Assembly (NCBI GenBank): GCA_902617895.1
Contig: CACMYJ010000001.1
Location: forward strand, 182,666-246,665
DNA: 64,000 nt
Direction: 5' to 3'
From: an uncultured Pelagibacteraceae bacterium
Lineage (GTDB): Bacteria; Pseudomonadota; Alphaproteobacteria; Pelagibacterales; Pelagibacteraceae
Numbering within the stretch: position 1 is the stretch's first letter; every line of letters starts with the position of its first letter. Shown here in pieces: positions 9,774 through 19,583 of the stretch. The translations under genes were made by a program, and so were the position numbers. A model generated the notes under the pieces. The model made no database searches, was not told the origin of the DNA, and saw only the letters and a program-made list of their open reading frames with translations.

Positions 9774-10847
9774 ATTCTTCATTTTTAAACTTGTTGGTAA
9801 AATATCTACATCATCAAAATCAGTTAAAGAATTCTGATTAATAATTTTTTTAAGAACTTTAGTATATTCTTTACCTGTTTCTGCATATTTTTCTAAAAAA
9901 TTAACTAGTTTTAAACTATCTAACTTTTCATCATTATCTCTTTGAATTGCTCGTTCAATTCTAAATTCTTTATAGCTAGGATGAGTATTTAAATTTCTTT
10001 GATAAGCTCTTACAGAAGCTTTCAAAATTTTAAACTTTGCAACTTTGTGTTTTTTATCTTTTTCAACTTCTAAAGGTTTAATACCTTCACCGGACCAAGT
10101 CCACTGCCCAAATAATGCATTACCTTCTTGTGCAAATCTCGAACTTCCCCAACCAGTTTCTTTTGCAGCTTGAGCTATTGCTAATGAAACTGGAATTTCA
10201 TCCATTCTTATTTTAAGTTTTGCTAAATCACTATTTTTAATACCATATTGTTTAAATTTCAATTCAACCCATGCTTTATCACGTGATGAGGTATTATTTT
10301 TATTTAAAATTTCAAAAAGCTTTTTTCGATCAAATCTTATTTTATGATTTTCCTCAATTATCAATGGTAGTACAATTTTAATAAATAGTTTTTTTCTTTT
10401 TTTTGGACTTTCAATATTTTTTAGTTCTTTAGGTAATTTTGTTAATTGATTGCCTACATTGACTAATTTAGTTTTTTTAACAGTATCGAGATCATATCCA
10501 TTATCTTTAAATAATTCTTCAATTGTTGAGGCGCTCAATCTTTGAGGATCCTTATCCTCTTCATCTTTTCCAAAAACATCAATGTCTTCGAAAATATTCC
10601 ATGAAAATCTATCTTTTGTAGTATCTTTTATTATTTTATTTTTCTTATTTTGCTTATCTAATATTTCATTAAAACTTTGTTTTGAGGAATTAAGAACAAC
10701 TTCATTCGATTTTAAATTATTTTTTATAAAACTAATTGAATTTGGTAAAACTGAGAATACTAAAATTATAACTAAACTTGTTAACAAAGTTTTAAAAAAA
10801 TTTAGATTACTATTATCTTGTTTTTTTCTAAAACTTTTTTTTTTCAT
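9765..10847 (-). CDS. Bax-like glucosaminidase (membrane-anchored)
   Basis: The N-terminus is Lys-rich followed by one membrane segment (about 18-40), then a linker and a glucosaminidase/Bax domain in the C-terminal half. Key signatures are SLAIAQAAKETGWGSSRFAQ with the catalytic-type Glu, and NALFGQWTW. Family members cleave N-acetylglucosamine linkages in peptidoglycan, so a periplasmic cell-wall role is likely. The 360-residue gene is convergent with and overlaps the deacetylase, another glycan-acting enzyme. Confidence 0.85.
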   Translation of the reverse strand: MKKKSFRKKQDNSNLNFFKTLLTSLVIILVFSVLPNSISFIKNNLKSNEVVLNSSKQSFNEILDKQNKKNKIIKDTTKDRFSWNIFEDIDVFGKDEEDKDPQRLSASTIEELFKDNGYDLDTVKKTKLVNVGNQLTKLPKELKNIESPKKRKKLFIKIVLPLIIEENHKIRFDRKKLFEILNKNNTSSRDKAWVELKFKQYGIKNSDLAKLKIRMDEIPVSLAIAQAAKETGWGSSRFAQEGNALFGQWTWSGEGIKPLEVEKDKKHKVAKFKILKASVRAYQRNLNTHPSYKEFRIERAIQRDNDEKLDSLKLVNFLEKYAETGKEYTKVLKKIINQNSLTDFDDVDILPTSLKMKNLI

Positions 10848-10883
10848 GATTCTACTTAATTCTTATAATTGATAAAAGTGATA

Positions 10884-11426
10884 TTATACAGCTAAAACTT
10901 CTTTAACTTCTGGGATATAATGACAAAGTAGGTTTTGGACACCTTGTTTTAAAGTTAAAGTAGAAGATGGACATCCAGAACAGCTACCTTTTAAAATAAC
11001 GGTAACTTTTCCATCTTTAAATTCTTTAAATGTTATGTCTCCACCATCTCTTGCTACAGCTGGCCTAATTTTTGTTTCTAATATTTTAATAATTTTATTT
11101 TCAATTTCACCATAATCATTACTATCGTCTAATTCTGACTTTTTATTTATAATAAACTCATTACCTTCATCATAGAATTCATTTAAATGTGAAATAACAA
11201 TATGCTTTATATTTTCCCATTTTTCATCTTGGATTTTATTAATTGATAGAAAATCTTCACTCAAAAATATTCCTGTAACACCATTAATTGATAAAATATT
11301 TTTTAATAAAGGAATTTCTGTTTGGTTCACATTTAAAAATTCATAAGGCCCATCGTTTGAAACTCTTTTACCTGGAAGGAATTTAAGAGAATTTGGGTTT
11401 GGGGTTTCTTGAGTTTGGATAAACAT
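10884..11426 (-). CDS. nfuA: Nfu-type iron-sulfur cluster scaffold/carrier
   Basis: The protein has the two-domain layout of alphaproteobacterial and mitochondrial Nfu: an N-terminal Nfu_N domain (MFIQTQETPNPNSLKFLPGK) and a C-terminal NifU domain (about 105-178) with the cluster-binding CxxC in KGSCSGCPSSTLTLKQGV. It transfers Fe-S clusters to target enzymes in the cytoplasm. At 180 residues the length is normal. The gene lies 38 bases after trpS on the same strand. Confidence 0.95.
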   Translation of the reverse strand: MFIQTQETPNPNSLKFLPGKRVSNDGPYEFLNVNQTEIPLLKNILSINGVTGIFLSEDFLSINKIQDEKWENIKHIVISHLNEFYDEGNEFIINKKSELDDSNDYGEIENKIIKILETKIRPAVARDGGDITFKEFKDGKVTVILKGSCSGCPSSTLTLKQGVQNLLCHYIPEVKEVLAV

Positions 11427-11464
11427 ACACCTTATATAGCCATAAATTTTTAAATTTAAAGAAT

Positions 11465-12466
11465 TTAAAAACCTATTATTTTCTTCATTTCTTTTATTTT
11501 TTTTCCTGCGATTTCTTCAGCCTTATTTGCTCCTTCTACAAGAACTTTATCTAAATAATTTTGATCATTGACCAATTTTTTTATCTCATCAGAAATTGGG
11601 GAAATCTTACTTAATAGAACTTCAGCTAATTGACTTTTTAGATCTGAAAAATTTTTCCCCTCAAATTCATCTATGGTTTTATCTAAAGTTTGATCTGAAA
11701 TACTTGAATAGATTCCAAGAAGATTTTTAGCTTCCAATCTATCTTTTAATTTTTGATATTCATTAGGAATTGGCAAAGAGTCAGTTTTTGCTTTTTTAAT
11801 TTTATTGATAATTTCATCTTTAGTATCAGTTAAATTAATTCTACTTAGATCTGATGGATCTGATTTGCTCATTTTTTTTAAGCCATCTTTTAAACTCATT
11901 ATTCTTGAAAAATTTTTTTTTATTAATGGCTCTGGAACCCTTAAAAAATCTTCACAGTCAAAATCTTTATTAAACTTCTGAGCTATGTCTCTTGTTAATT
12001 CTAAATGTTGTTTCTGATCTTCTCCAACAGGTACATGCGTAGCATCATAAAGTAATATATCACTAGCCATTAATATAGGATAAATATACAAACCAACTGA
12101 AGCCTTTTCCTTATCCTTTCCAGCTTTTTCTTTAAATTGTGTCATTCTATTAAGCCAACCCATTGGAGCCATACAACTCAAAATCCATGAGCCCTCTGCA
12201 TGTGCATGAACTTTTGATTGATTAAAAATAATACTTTTACTTGGATCAATACCGCTTGCTATAAATGTTGCGGCGGTTTCACGAATATTATTAGTTAATT
12301 GATCTTTATCTTGCTTAACAGTTATTGCATGTAAATCTACAACACAAAAAATACATTCATTTTGATTATCATTATTTAAATCTACAAAATTTTTAATAGC
12401 TCCAAGGTAATTACCTAAATGTAGATTGCCAGTAGGCTGAACACCAGAGAATATTTTTTTGGACAT
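11465..12466 (-). CDS. trpS: Tryptophanyl-tRNA synthetase
   Basis: This class I synthetase charges tRNA-Trp. The 333-residue protein has the HIGH-like signature in GVQPTGNLHLGNYLGAIKNF at the N-terminus, the conserved VGEDQKQHLELTRDIA segment, and the KMSKS loop as LKKMSKSDPSD near residue 196. The gene follows murJ by 3 bases and the two are probably co-transcribed, as in many alphaproteobacteria. Confidence 0.97.
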   Translation of the reverse strand: MSKKIFSGVQPTGNLHLGNYLGAIKNFVDLNNDNQNECIFCVVDLHAITVKQDKDQLTNNIRETAATFIASGIDPSKSIIFNQSKVHAHAEGSWILSCMAPMGWLNRMTQFKEKAGKDKEKASVGLYIYPILMASDILLYDATHVPVGEDQKQHLELTRDIAQKFNKDFDCEDFLRVPEPLIKKNFSRIMSLKDGLKKMSKSDPSDLSRINLTDTKDEIINKIKKAKTDSLPIPNEYQKLKDRLEAKNLLGIYSSISDQTLDKTIDEFEGKNFSDLKSQLAEVLLSKISPISDEIKKLVNDQNYLDKVLVEGANKAEEIAGKKIKEMKKIIGF

Positions 12467-12469
12467 TTT

Positions 12470-13999
12470 TTAATACTTTAAATTAATATCTGAAATTTTA
12501 AAGGCTTTTATAATAATTGAAATTCCAATGTATGAAACAAAAGTTGATAAAACAATCAAAAGAATAAAAATAAATTTATAATTATTTATATAGACTAATG
12601 AGCTTTCTAAAAGATTTATTAAAAAATAAAATACGAAAATTGCAATTATGTTTGAGAAAATAATTTTTGATATTTGAATAATAAAATTTGAACTAAATTT
12701 AAAGTAATTTTTATTAATTACAAAGACTAATAAGATAATTCCATTAAACCATGATGAGATAGTGGTTGCAATTGGTATTATAATAAATCCAACCTTTGAA
12801 AAAAACATCAAACTAATTGTGATATTTAAAATTACAGAAATCAAAGAATATTTAAATGGTGTTTTAGTATCATTTCTTGCAAACAAAAAAGTTGAAAATA
12901 TTTTGATCAAAGAAAATGCTGGAAGCCCAAAAGAAAAATAGAATAAAGCTTTTGCAGAATTATTAACACTTACCCTATCGAAAGAACCATATCCAAATAA
13001 AGCAGATGTTATTTGCTCTGAACCAATGATTAGAGCAAGTGATGCAGGTAAACTTAAAAATAAACTCAATTCTAAAGCTTTATTCTGTAACTCTCTCGTT
13101 TTTAATGAGTTATTACTTTTAATATGTCTACTTAAGTTTGGAAGTATCACAGTACCTATAGCAATACCAGCTATCGCTAGATTTATCTGATAAATTCTAT
13201 CTGCATAATATAAGTATGAAACAGCACTTGCTTGAAATGAAGCAATAATTGTTCCAACTAAGATATTTATTTGAGTTACACCTGATGAAAATATGCTTGG
13301 TAAAAGTTTACTAAAAAAGTTTTTAACTTTATCGTTAATTTTAAAATTAAAGTTTATTTTTATTACAAAATATTTTTTTACAAATATTAATAAAAAAATA
13401 AATTGTAGGAGCCCTGCAATCGTAACAGTGTAAGATAAGTAATAAACCAAATTATCATTTAAATTTTCAGCATATAGTAAACAAATTATTAACAATATAT
13501 TCAGAATTATTGGTGCTGCAGCTGCGGCAGCAAATTTATTATGTGAGTTTAAAATTGCTGAAAAAAAAGATGCAAGACTAATAAAAAATAAAAAAGGAAA
13601 TGTAATTCTAGTTAGGTCAATTGCAATATTTAATTTTTCTGGGTCATTTGAAAATCCTGGTGCAATTATTTTAATAAAAGCTGGCATAAATATTTCAATT
13701 ATTAAGATCGTAAAGAACAGGCCTAATAACAATAAATTAAAAATTGTACTTGCAAAAGAGCTTGCATTTTTTTTTGTTTTAAGAAGTTCTGAGGAATAAG
13801 AGGGAACAAATGCAGCATTAAAAGTTCCCTCTGAAAATAATCTTCTAAAAGTATTTGGGATTCTAAAGGCTACAAAAAAAGCATCTGCTAAAGGTCCCGA
13901 ACCAAGGTATATTGCTATGAAAAAGTCTCTTATGTAACCAAGAACTCTACTTAACAAAACAAATAGACTAAATGTGCTTGTTGACTTAATGAGGTTCAT
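12470..13999 (-). CDS. murJ: Lipid II flippase MurJ
   Basis: MurJ moves the peptidoglycan precursor lipid II across the inner membrane. The 509-residue protein is hydrophobic throughout, with about 13-14 predicted membrane spans. It carries the family's N-terminal RVLGYIRDFFIAIYLGSGPLADAFFVAFRIPN and RRLFSEGTFNAAFVP motifs. The start ATG at 13999 lies in the short divergent region with maeB (49 bases), where promoters for both genes would have to fit. Confidence 0.95.
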   Translation of the reverse strand: MNLIKSTSTFSLFVLLSRVLGYIRDFFIAIYLGSGPLADAFFVAFRIPNTFRRLFSEGTFNAAFVPSYSSELLKTKKNASSFASTIFNLLLLGLFFTILIIEIFMPAFIKIIAPGFSNDPEKLNIAIDLTRITFPFLFFISLASFFSAILNSHNKFAAAAAAPIILNILLIICLLYAENLNDNLVYYLSYTVTIAGLLQFIFLLIFVKKYFVIKINFNFKINDKVKNFFSKLLPSIFSSGVTQINILVGTIIASFQASAVSYLYYADRIYQINLAIAGIAIGTVILPNLSRHIKSNNSLKTRELQNKALELSLFLSLPASLALIIGSEQITSALFGYGSFDRVSVNNSAKALFYFSFGLPAFSLIKIFSTFLFARNDTKTPFKYSLISVILNITISLMFFSKVGFIIIPIATTISSWFNGIILLVFVINKNYFKFSSNFIIQISKIIFSNIIAIFVFYFLINLLESSLVYINNYKFIFILLIVLSTFVSYIGISIIIKAFKISDINLKY

Positions 14000-14048
14000 A
14001 AATCATATTAGTCTTAAATTTACCTTAATAGTATATTTAATTTACCTA

Positions 14049-16331
14049 ATGAAAAAAAACAAAATTGAACATTATTCAGATAAAGAGGCTCTTGAATTTC
14101 ATAATTCAAATAAATCTGGCAAGATTGAGATAAATTCATCAAAACCAATGACATCAAAAAGAGACTTGGCTTTAGCTTACTCTCCAGGTGTGGCAGCTCC
14201 AGTAAAAGAGATTTTTAAAAATCCAGAGCGAGCATATGATTATACTACTAAAGGAAATTTGGTTGCAGTGATAAGTAACGGATCTGCAATCTTAGGATTG
14301 GGTAATTTAGGAGCAATTGCATCAAAACCTGTAATGGAAGGTAAAGCGGTATTATTTAAAAGATTTGCAGATATAGATGCTATTGATTTAGAAATTGATA
14401 GTAAAGATCCTGAAGAAATAGTTAATAGTATAAAAAATTTTGCTGTAAGTTTTGGAGGTATAAATCTTGAGGATATTGCTGCCCCAGAGTGTTTTATTAT
14501 TGAGGAAAATTTAAAAAAAATACTTGATATACCTGTTTTTCATGATGACCAACATGGAACAGCAATTATAACATCAGCGGCACTCATTAATTCAATACAT
14601 ATCACTAAAAAAATAATTTCTAAAATAAAAGTTGTTGTAAACGGTGCTGGAGCATCTGCTATGGCTTGCTCAGATTTATTTATAAAATTAGGAGTAAAAA
14701 AACAAAATTTGACAATGATTGATAGCAAAGGTGTAATTAGTTTAGATAGAAAAGGATTAAATAAGTGGAAATTAAAATATGCAAAAAAAACAAAGGATAC
14801 AACTCTAAGTGATGCATTAAAAAATGCGGATGTTTTTTTAGGACTATCATCAGCAGGTATCCTAAAAAAAGAAATGATTAAACAAATGGCAAAAAACCCA
14901 ATTATATTTGCATGTGCTAACCCAGATCCAGAAATATTACCAGAGGAAGCTTATAAGATTAGAAAAGACGCAATAATAGCAACTGGTAGATCAGATTATG
15001 CAAACCAGGTTAATAACTTAATAGGTTTTCCATATATATTTAGAGGAGCACTTGATGTAAGAGCAAAAACTATAAATGAAGAAATGAAAATTTCTGCAGC
15101 TAATGCGATTGCTAAATTAGCCAGAGAAAGAGTTCCCGATGAAGTAGCTGCAGCTATGGGAGGGGATAGACCCAAATATGGTAAAGATTACATTATTCCA
15201 TCTACCTTTGACCCAAGATTAATAAGTGTAATCCCAGTAGCGGTGGCAAAAGCTGCAATAAAAAGTGGAGTTGCTAGAAAAAAAATTGAAGATTTTAACT
15301 TGTACTCTGAACAATTAAAACAAAGATTGGATCCATCAGTAACTATTCTTCAAGGTATAAATTCTAAAATTAAAAAAAATCAAAAAACTGTTGTATTTGC
15401 CGATGGTGAAGATGAAAATACACTTAAGTCTGCAATTGCATTTAAAAATGGTGGTCTAGGAACTCCAATAATTGTTGCAAAAGAGAGTGTTGTCAAACAA
15501 AGACTAAAAGAAATTGGTTATGGAGAGAACCTAGATATTAAAATTGTAAATTCTACTGATAAAAAATTGAGAACAAAGTATGTAAAATTTCTTTTTAAAA
15601 AATTGCATAGAAATGAAGGTTTACTTGAGAGAGATTGTGATAGGATGATTAGAAATGACAGAGTTATTTGGTCATCATGTATGGTTGCGTGTGGTGATGC
15701 AGATGCAATGGTTACAGGTAATACTAGAAGATATTCTCAATCACTTGAAAAAATAAAAAAAGTAATCCCTCCTAGAAAAGGAGAAATAATGTTTGGATTA
15801 AATATGATGGTAAGCAAAGGTAAAACTGTTTTTATTGGTGATACCTCAGTTAATGAGTATCCTTCTTCTGAAGAATTAGCTGATATAGCAATTTCATCTG
15901 CAAGAGTTGCTAGATTATTTGGATTTGATCCTAAGGTGGCATTTTTATCTCATTCAACATTTGGGCAACCGATAACTAGTAGAACAAAACACATAAGAGA
16001 TGCAGTTGAAATATTAAAGAATAGAAAAGTGGATTTTAAATTTGATGGTGACATGCAGCCCGATGTTGCTCTTAATGATGAATACTCTGATTTGTATCCA
16101 TTTTCAGAAATAGTAGGAAGTGCAAATATTTTAATAATGCCAGGTCAACATAGTGCAGCAATTTCTAATAAAATAATGAAATCATTAGGAGGTGCTAAAG
16201 TTATTGGTCCACTATTAATAGGCCTAGCTCAACCAATAGAAATTGCTCCATTAAGATCTTCTACTTCAGAAATATTAGATTTAGCATCAGTTGCAGCTTA
16301 TTCTGCAGGTGTAATTAAATATGAAAAATAA
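14049..16331 (+). CDS. maeB: NADP-type malic enzyme with C-terminal phosphotransacetylase-like domain
   Basis: The enzyme decarboxylates malate to pyruvate with NAD(P)H production. From the chosen ATG at 14049 the protein is 760 residues, the usual length; an upstream ATG at 13974 would lie inside murJ and add a non-homologous leader. Residues about 1-430 are the malic enzyme part (KRDLALAYSPGVAAPVKEI, FHDDQHGTAI, VVNGAGASAMAC). Residues about 430-760 are a phosphotransacetylase-like regulatory domain (SANILIMPGQHSAAISNKIMK). In this family the second domain usually senses acetyl-CoA rather than catalysing. Confidence 0.95.
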   Translation: MKKNKIEHYSDKEALEFHNSNKSGKIEINSSKPMTSKRDLALAYSPGVAAPVKEIFKNPERAYDYTTKGNLVAVISNGSAILGLGNLGAIASKPVMEGKAVLFKRFADIDAIDLEIDSKDPEEIVNSIKNFAVSFGGINLEDIAAPECFIIEENLKKILDIPVFHDDQHGTAIITSAALINSIHITKKIISKIKVVVNGAGASAMACSDLFIKLGVKKQNLTMIDSKGVISLDRKGLNKWKLKYAKKTKDTTLSDALKNADVFLGLSSAGILKKEMIKQMAKNPIIFACANPDPEILPEEAYKIRKDAIIATGRSDYANQVNNLIGFPYIFRGALDVRAKTINEEMKISAANAIAKLARERVPDEVAAAMGGDRPKYGKDYIIPSTFDPRLISVIPVAVAKAAIKSGVARKKIEDFNLYSEQLKQRLDPSVTILQGINSKIKKNQKTVVFADGEDENTLKSAIAFKNGGLGTPIIVAKESVVKQRLKEIGYGENLDIKIVNSTDKKLRTKYVKFLFKKLHRNEGLLERDCDRMIRNDRVIWSSCMVACGDADAMVTGNTRRYSQSLEKIKKVIPPRKGEIMFGLNMMVSKGKTVFIGDTSVNEYPSSEELADIAISSARVARLFGFDPKVAFLSHSTFGQPITSRTKHIRDAVEILKNRKVDFKFDGDMQPDVALNDEYSDLYPFSEIVGSANILIMPGQHSAAISNKIMKSLGGAKVIGPLLIGLAQPIEIAPLRSSTSEILDLASVAAYSAGVIKYEK

Positions 16332-16339
16332 AATATTTA

Positions 16340-16933
16340 TTATTTTTTAACAACTCTCAAATCATCAACTAAAAAAATACTTGTCACTACATCCTCAACG
16401 TCTAAAATTTGTTTAGCTTCTTTAATTACTTCATCTCTCTCAGTTTTATCTTGTGCTATCCCATAAACATAAATTTTTTTCTTATAAGTATCTATATTAT
16501 AATTAACTGCTTTTATTTTTTTACTCCCAATTAAAGCTGCCCTCAGTTGAGATGTGATTAGCAAGTCTTTTGCAGATCTTTTGAAATTAAATTCCTCTTT
16601 AATTTGTAAATCATTATTTACAGATCTAGCACCTTTTATTTCCCAAGCTAACTTTGTAATTTTTAGTTTGTCCTCAACAGCATTTACTTTTCCAGTCAAA
16701 AATATTCTTCCATCAAGTACCTTAGTTTTAACAGAGATAATGTAACTTTTATCAGCAGATAATAATCTTGCTCTTAGATTTTGTTGCATTAATGAGTCGT
16801 CAATTTGAGTACCTAAACTTCTTGGATCTAAAGCAATAGAAACTCCAGTTCCTAAAACACCAGTAGAAGAATAACCAACGCAACTCGTAAGAATTATTAA
16901 ACTAAATATTATAATAATTTTTTTAATTTTCAT
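16340..16933 (-). CDS. BON-domain outer-membrane lipoprotein (DolP/YraP-like)
   Basis: The N-terminus has a lipoprotein signal with lipobox LTSC (Cys near residue 18). Two BON domains follow, about residues 50-115 and 120-190, each with the repeating secondary-structure pattern (for example VLDGRIFLTGKV and KKIYVYGIAQDKTERDEVI). Family members help maintain outer-membrane integrity. The gene overlaps the end of rsmI by 11 bases. The rsmI/lpoA/BON grouping echoes the E. coli yraL-yraP cluster, though yraN is missing here. Confidence 0.85.
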   Translation of the reverse strand: MKIKKIIIIFSLIILTSCVGYSSTGVLGTGVSIALDPRSLGTQIDDSLMQQNLRARLLSADKSYIISVKTKVLDGRIFLTGKVNAVEDKLKITKLAWEIKGARSVNNDLQIKEEFNFKRSAKDLLITSQLRAALIGSKKIKAVNYNIDTYKKKIYVYGIAQDKTERDEVIKEAKQILDVEDVVTSIFLVDDLRVVKK

Positions 16934-17774
16934 TTTTTATTTCAAGACAATAATTGTATATAAGTTTTTTGGAAATCTCTCTATCTTCTGAAACTTTTTT
17001 CACAATATCTTTAATAGACATTTTTTTGATTAGTTTATTAATTTTTTTTTTATCTGATTCTTCAAGTTCTTTAAAACTTAATTTTTCTTTTTTTGTTTCA
17101 GAAATAACAACAGTTATCTCTCCTTTTCTTGAAAAATTTACATTTGATAATTCATTTACTGAGGTTCTGATATATTCCTCATGATATTTTGTAATTTCCC
17201 TACATATTAATATATCTCTGCTCAAAAAAAATTCCTTAATATCTTCAATTCTTTTATTCAATTTATTTGGTGATATAAAAAATACAATTGAACCCTCAAG
17301 GGTTGATAAATTTTTAAATAATTTTTTTATTTGATTATCTTTTTCTGGAAGAAATCCACAAAAATAAAAATTGTCGGAAAAACCGCTTACTGATAATGCA
17401 GCACTAACTGCAGATGCTCCAGGTATAGGAAAAATATTAATTTCATTTTTTCTGCATTCTTTAACTAAAATTCTTCCAGGATCTGAAACAGTAGGTGTGC
17501 CAGCATCTGAAACAAGCGATACAATTTTGTTATTTTTCAAAATTTGTATAACTTTTTCTAAATTTTTATTTTCATTAAACTTATGATTTGAAACAAGTTT
17601 GTTATTTATTTCAAACTTCTGAAGGATTTTTTTTGTAACTCTAGTATCCTCACATAAAATTAAATCTGATTGCTGTAAAATCTTAATTGCTCTAAAAGAA
17701 ATATCTCCCATATTTCCTATAGGAGTAGCAACACAATATAGCCCAGGTTTAAATTTATTGTTGTTTAAATTCAT
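16923..17774 (-). CDS. rsmI: 16S rRNA (cytidine-1402-2'-O)-methyltransferase
   Basis: RsmI methylates the ribose of C1402 in the ribosomal decoding centre using SAM. The 283-residue protein carries the tetrapyrrole-methylase-type motifs LYCVATPIGNMGDISFRAI near the N-terminus, LILCEDTRVTKKIL, and LVSDAGTPTVSDPGRILV. It is divergent from the LpoA-like gene with 36 bases between the starts. Confidence 0.95.
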   Translation of the reverse strand: MNLNNNKFKPGLYCVATPIGNMGDISFRAIKILQQSDLILCEDTRVTKKILQKFEINNKLVSNHKFNENKNLEKVIQILKNNKIVSLVSDAGTPTVSDPGRILVKECRKNEINIFPIPGASAVSAALSVSGFSDNFYFCGFLPEKDNQIKKLFKNLSTLEGSIVFFISPNKLNKRIEDIKEFFLSRDILICREITKYHEEYIRTSVNELSNVNFSRKGEITVVISETKKEKLSFKELEESDKKKINKLIKKMSIKDIVKKVSEDREISKKLIYNYCLEIKNEN

Positions 17775-17810
17775 ATGGATTCTTTATTTAAATATATTAT
17801 TAAAACTTAA

Positions 17811-18962
17811 ATGAAAACTTTAATTAAATTGCTAGTATTTTTTGTATTAACTATCTACTTTTTTAATCAAAATATATTTGCATCTGAGAAAATTAAGATT
17901 GGATTAATTGTTCCATTAAGTGGTGAAAATTTAATCATTGGAGAAAAAATTATCAAATCAATGAGAATGGCTGTAAATAAAATAAATGATGAAAAAATTG
18001 AAATAATTCCAAAAGATACAAAATCAAATCCTATAGATGCACTCAAAGTGTCTAAAAAATTATACGAGGATGGGGTAAGGATAATAATTGGACCAGTGTT
18101 TAACGAAAGTACTAAATATCTAGATGAACTAAGTGATGTAACTTTTATTTCTTTTACAAATAAGTTGATCGATAATCCAAAAAATGTAATTAGTGCAGGA
18201 GTTAATGCTATATCGCAATTACAAACAATTAAGAAATTTAATAATAAAAATAATTTAACAAAAAGTATATTCTTAATTCCAAGATCGCAATTTAAAAAAG
18301 AAATAGAAGAAGCAATCAATAAAACAAAGATTAATCATAAAGAGGTATTTTATTATGATAGAGAGCCAACTAAACTTACCAAACAAATTGAAAATTTAAC
18401 AAGATATAAAAAAAGAAAAAATAATCTTAAATACGAAATTGAAAGACTAGAGGGCTTATCATTTAAAGATAAAGAAAAAAAAATACAAAATTTAAAAAAA
18501 AAGGATACACTGGGGAATATTAATTTTGACTCAGTTATAATAGCTGACTTTGATGAAAATTTAAAAAGTGTTGCTACATCTCTTCTATATACAGATGTCT
18601 CATCAAAAAGAATATCATATATAACATTAAATCAATGGTTTGATAAAAGCCTTTTAAAAGAAAGTTCGTTACATCCAATATATTTTCCATCAATAAATAA
18701 AAATAATTATGAATTATTTATGAATGATTTCAAAAATACATATGGTTTAGATGGAGATCAACTTTCATTTTTAAGTTACGACTTAGTGGGGTTAGTTTAC
18801 TTTTTAATTTATGAAAATGATTTTCAAATATCAAAAAAAATATTTTATAAAAAAAATAAGTTTAAAGGAAAAATAGGGATTTTTGAGATCAATAAAAATA
18901 CTATTACACATCAACTAAACTTCTACAGTATTGAAAATAATAAATTTAAAAAAATTTTTTAA
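17811..18962 (+). CDS. LpoA/LppC-like penicillin-binding protein activator
   Basis: The protein begins with a signal peptide (MKTLIKLLVFFVLTIYFF ... ASEK). A periplasmic type I ligand-binding fold follows, as in LppC/LpoA and branched-chain amino-acid receptors: KIKIGLIVPLSGENLIIGEKI, then VRIIIGPVFNESTKYL. No lipobox Cys is visible, unlike E. coli LpoA. The position divergent to rsmI is the usual one for alphaproteobacterial LppC genes. A role in peptidoglycan synthesis is inferred from family and context. The 3' end overlaps rdgB by 17 bases. Confidence 0.75.
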   Translation: MKTLIKLLVFFVLTIYFFNQNIFASEKIKIGLIVPLSGENLIIGEKIIKSMRMAVNKINDEKIEIIPKDTKSNPIDALKVSKKLYEDGVRIIIGPVFNESTKYLDELSDVTFISFTNKLIDNPKNVISAGVNAISQLQTIKKFNNKNNLTKSIFLIPRSQFKKEIEEAINKTKINHKEVFYYDREPTKLTKQIENLTRYKKRKNNLKYEIERLEGLSFKDKEKKIQNLKKKDTLGNINFDSVIIADFDENLKSVATSLLYTDVSSKRISYITLNQWFDKSLLKESSLHPIYFPSINKNNYELFMNDFKNTYGLDGDQLSFLSYDLVGLVYFLIYENDFQISKKIFYKKNKFKGKIGIFEINKNTITHQLNFYSIENNKFKKIF

Positions 18963-19548
18963 TTTTTTTAAATGCATCAGAACGGTGATCTATTCTATAT
19001 TTTATTTCAGGCTCCATTTCTCCGAAAGTTAATCTTTTACCTTTGGGAATAAAAATAGGATCGTATCCAAAACCATTTTTTCCTCTCTTCAAATTAGATA
19101 TTCTCCCCTCAATTTTACCAACCTTGTTTATAAATTTACCATTTGGCCAAAAGATAGTAAGCACACATATAAATCTTGCACTCAATTTCTTTTTTTTCCA
19201 GTTTTTATCTTTTTTAGAAATTTCTCTGTAAACTTTTTTAATAGCCAAATTAAAATTTCTTTTTCTTCCTGACCAATCTGCTGAATATACCCCAGGCGCT
19301 TTATTCAAGATATCAATCTCAATTCCTGAATCATCTGACATACAAATTTTATTAGTTTTTTTTGAGAAATATTTTGCTTTTAAAAGAGAGTTTTGTTTGA
19401 ATGTGGTTCCAGTTTCTTTTGGGCTTGGTATTTTAAAGTCCAAATTTGAATAAATTTTTAAACTTTTGGGTAATAGATCTGCTATTTCCTTCAGTTTTCC
19501 TTTATTATTTGAGCCAATGAATATCTCTTTAATTTTTTTTTTAGGCAC
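18946..19548 (-). CDS. rdgB: dITP/XTP pyrophosphatase (RdgB/HAM1)
   Basis: This enzyme hydrolyses non-canonical purine triphosphates to keep them out of DNA. The 200-residue protein shows the family SNNKGKLKEIADLL at the N-terminus, CMSDDSGIEIDILNKAPGVYSADWSGR near residue 70, and the GKNGFGYDPIFIPKG and HRSDAF motifs at the end. In many alphaproteobacteria hrcA lies between rdgB and grpE, but here grpE is divergent with only 35 bases between and hrcA is absent. Confidence 0.95.
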   Translation of the reverse strand: MPKKKIKEIFIGSNNKGKLKEIADLLPKSLKIYSNLDFKIPSPKETGTTFKQNSLLKAKYFSKKTNKICMSDDSGIEIDILNKAPGVYSADWSGRKRNFNLAIKKVYREISKKDKNWKKKKLSARFICVLTIFWPNGKFINKVGKIEGRISNLKRGKNGFGYDPIFIPKGKRLTFGEMEPEIKYRIDHRSDAFKKIKKFF

Positions 19549-19583
19549 CTAGAAATTATACTTTTTCTTACCATATAAACAAT

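Noticed and set aside
13974..14048. Upstream start for maeB
   Set aside because: It overlaps the murJ start and adds 25 residues with no similarity to malic enzymes; the ATG at 14049 gives the family N-terminus.
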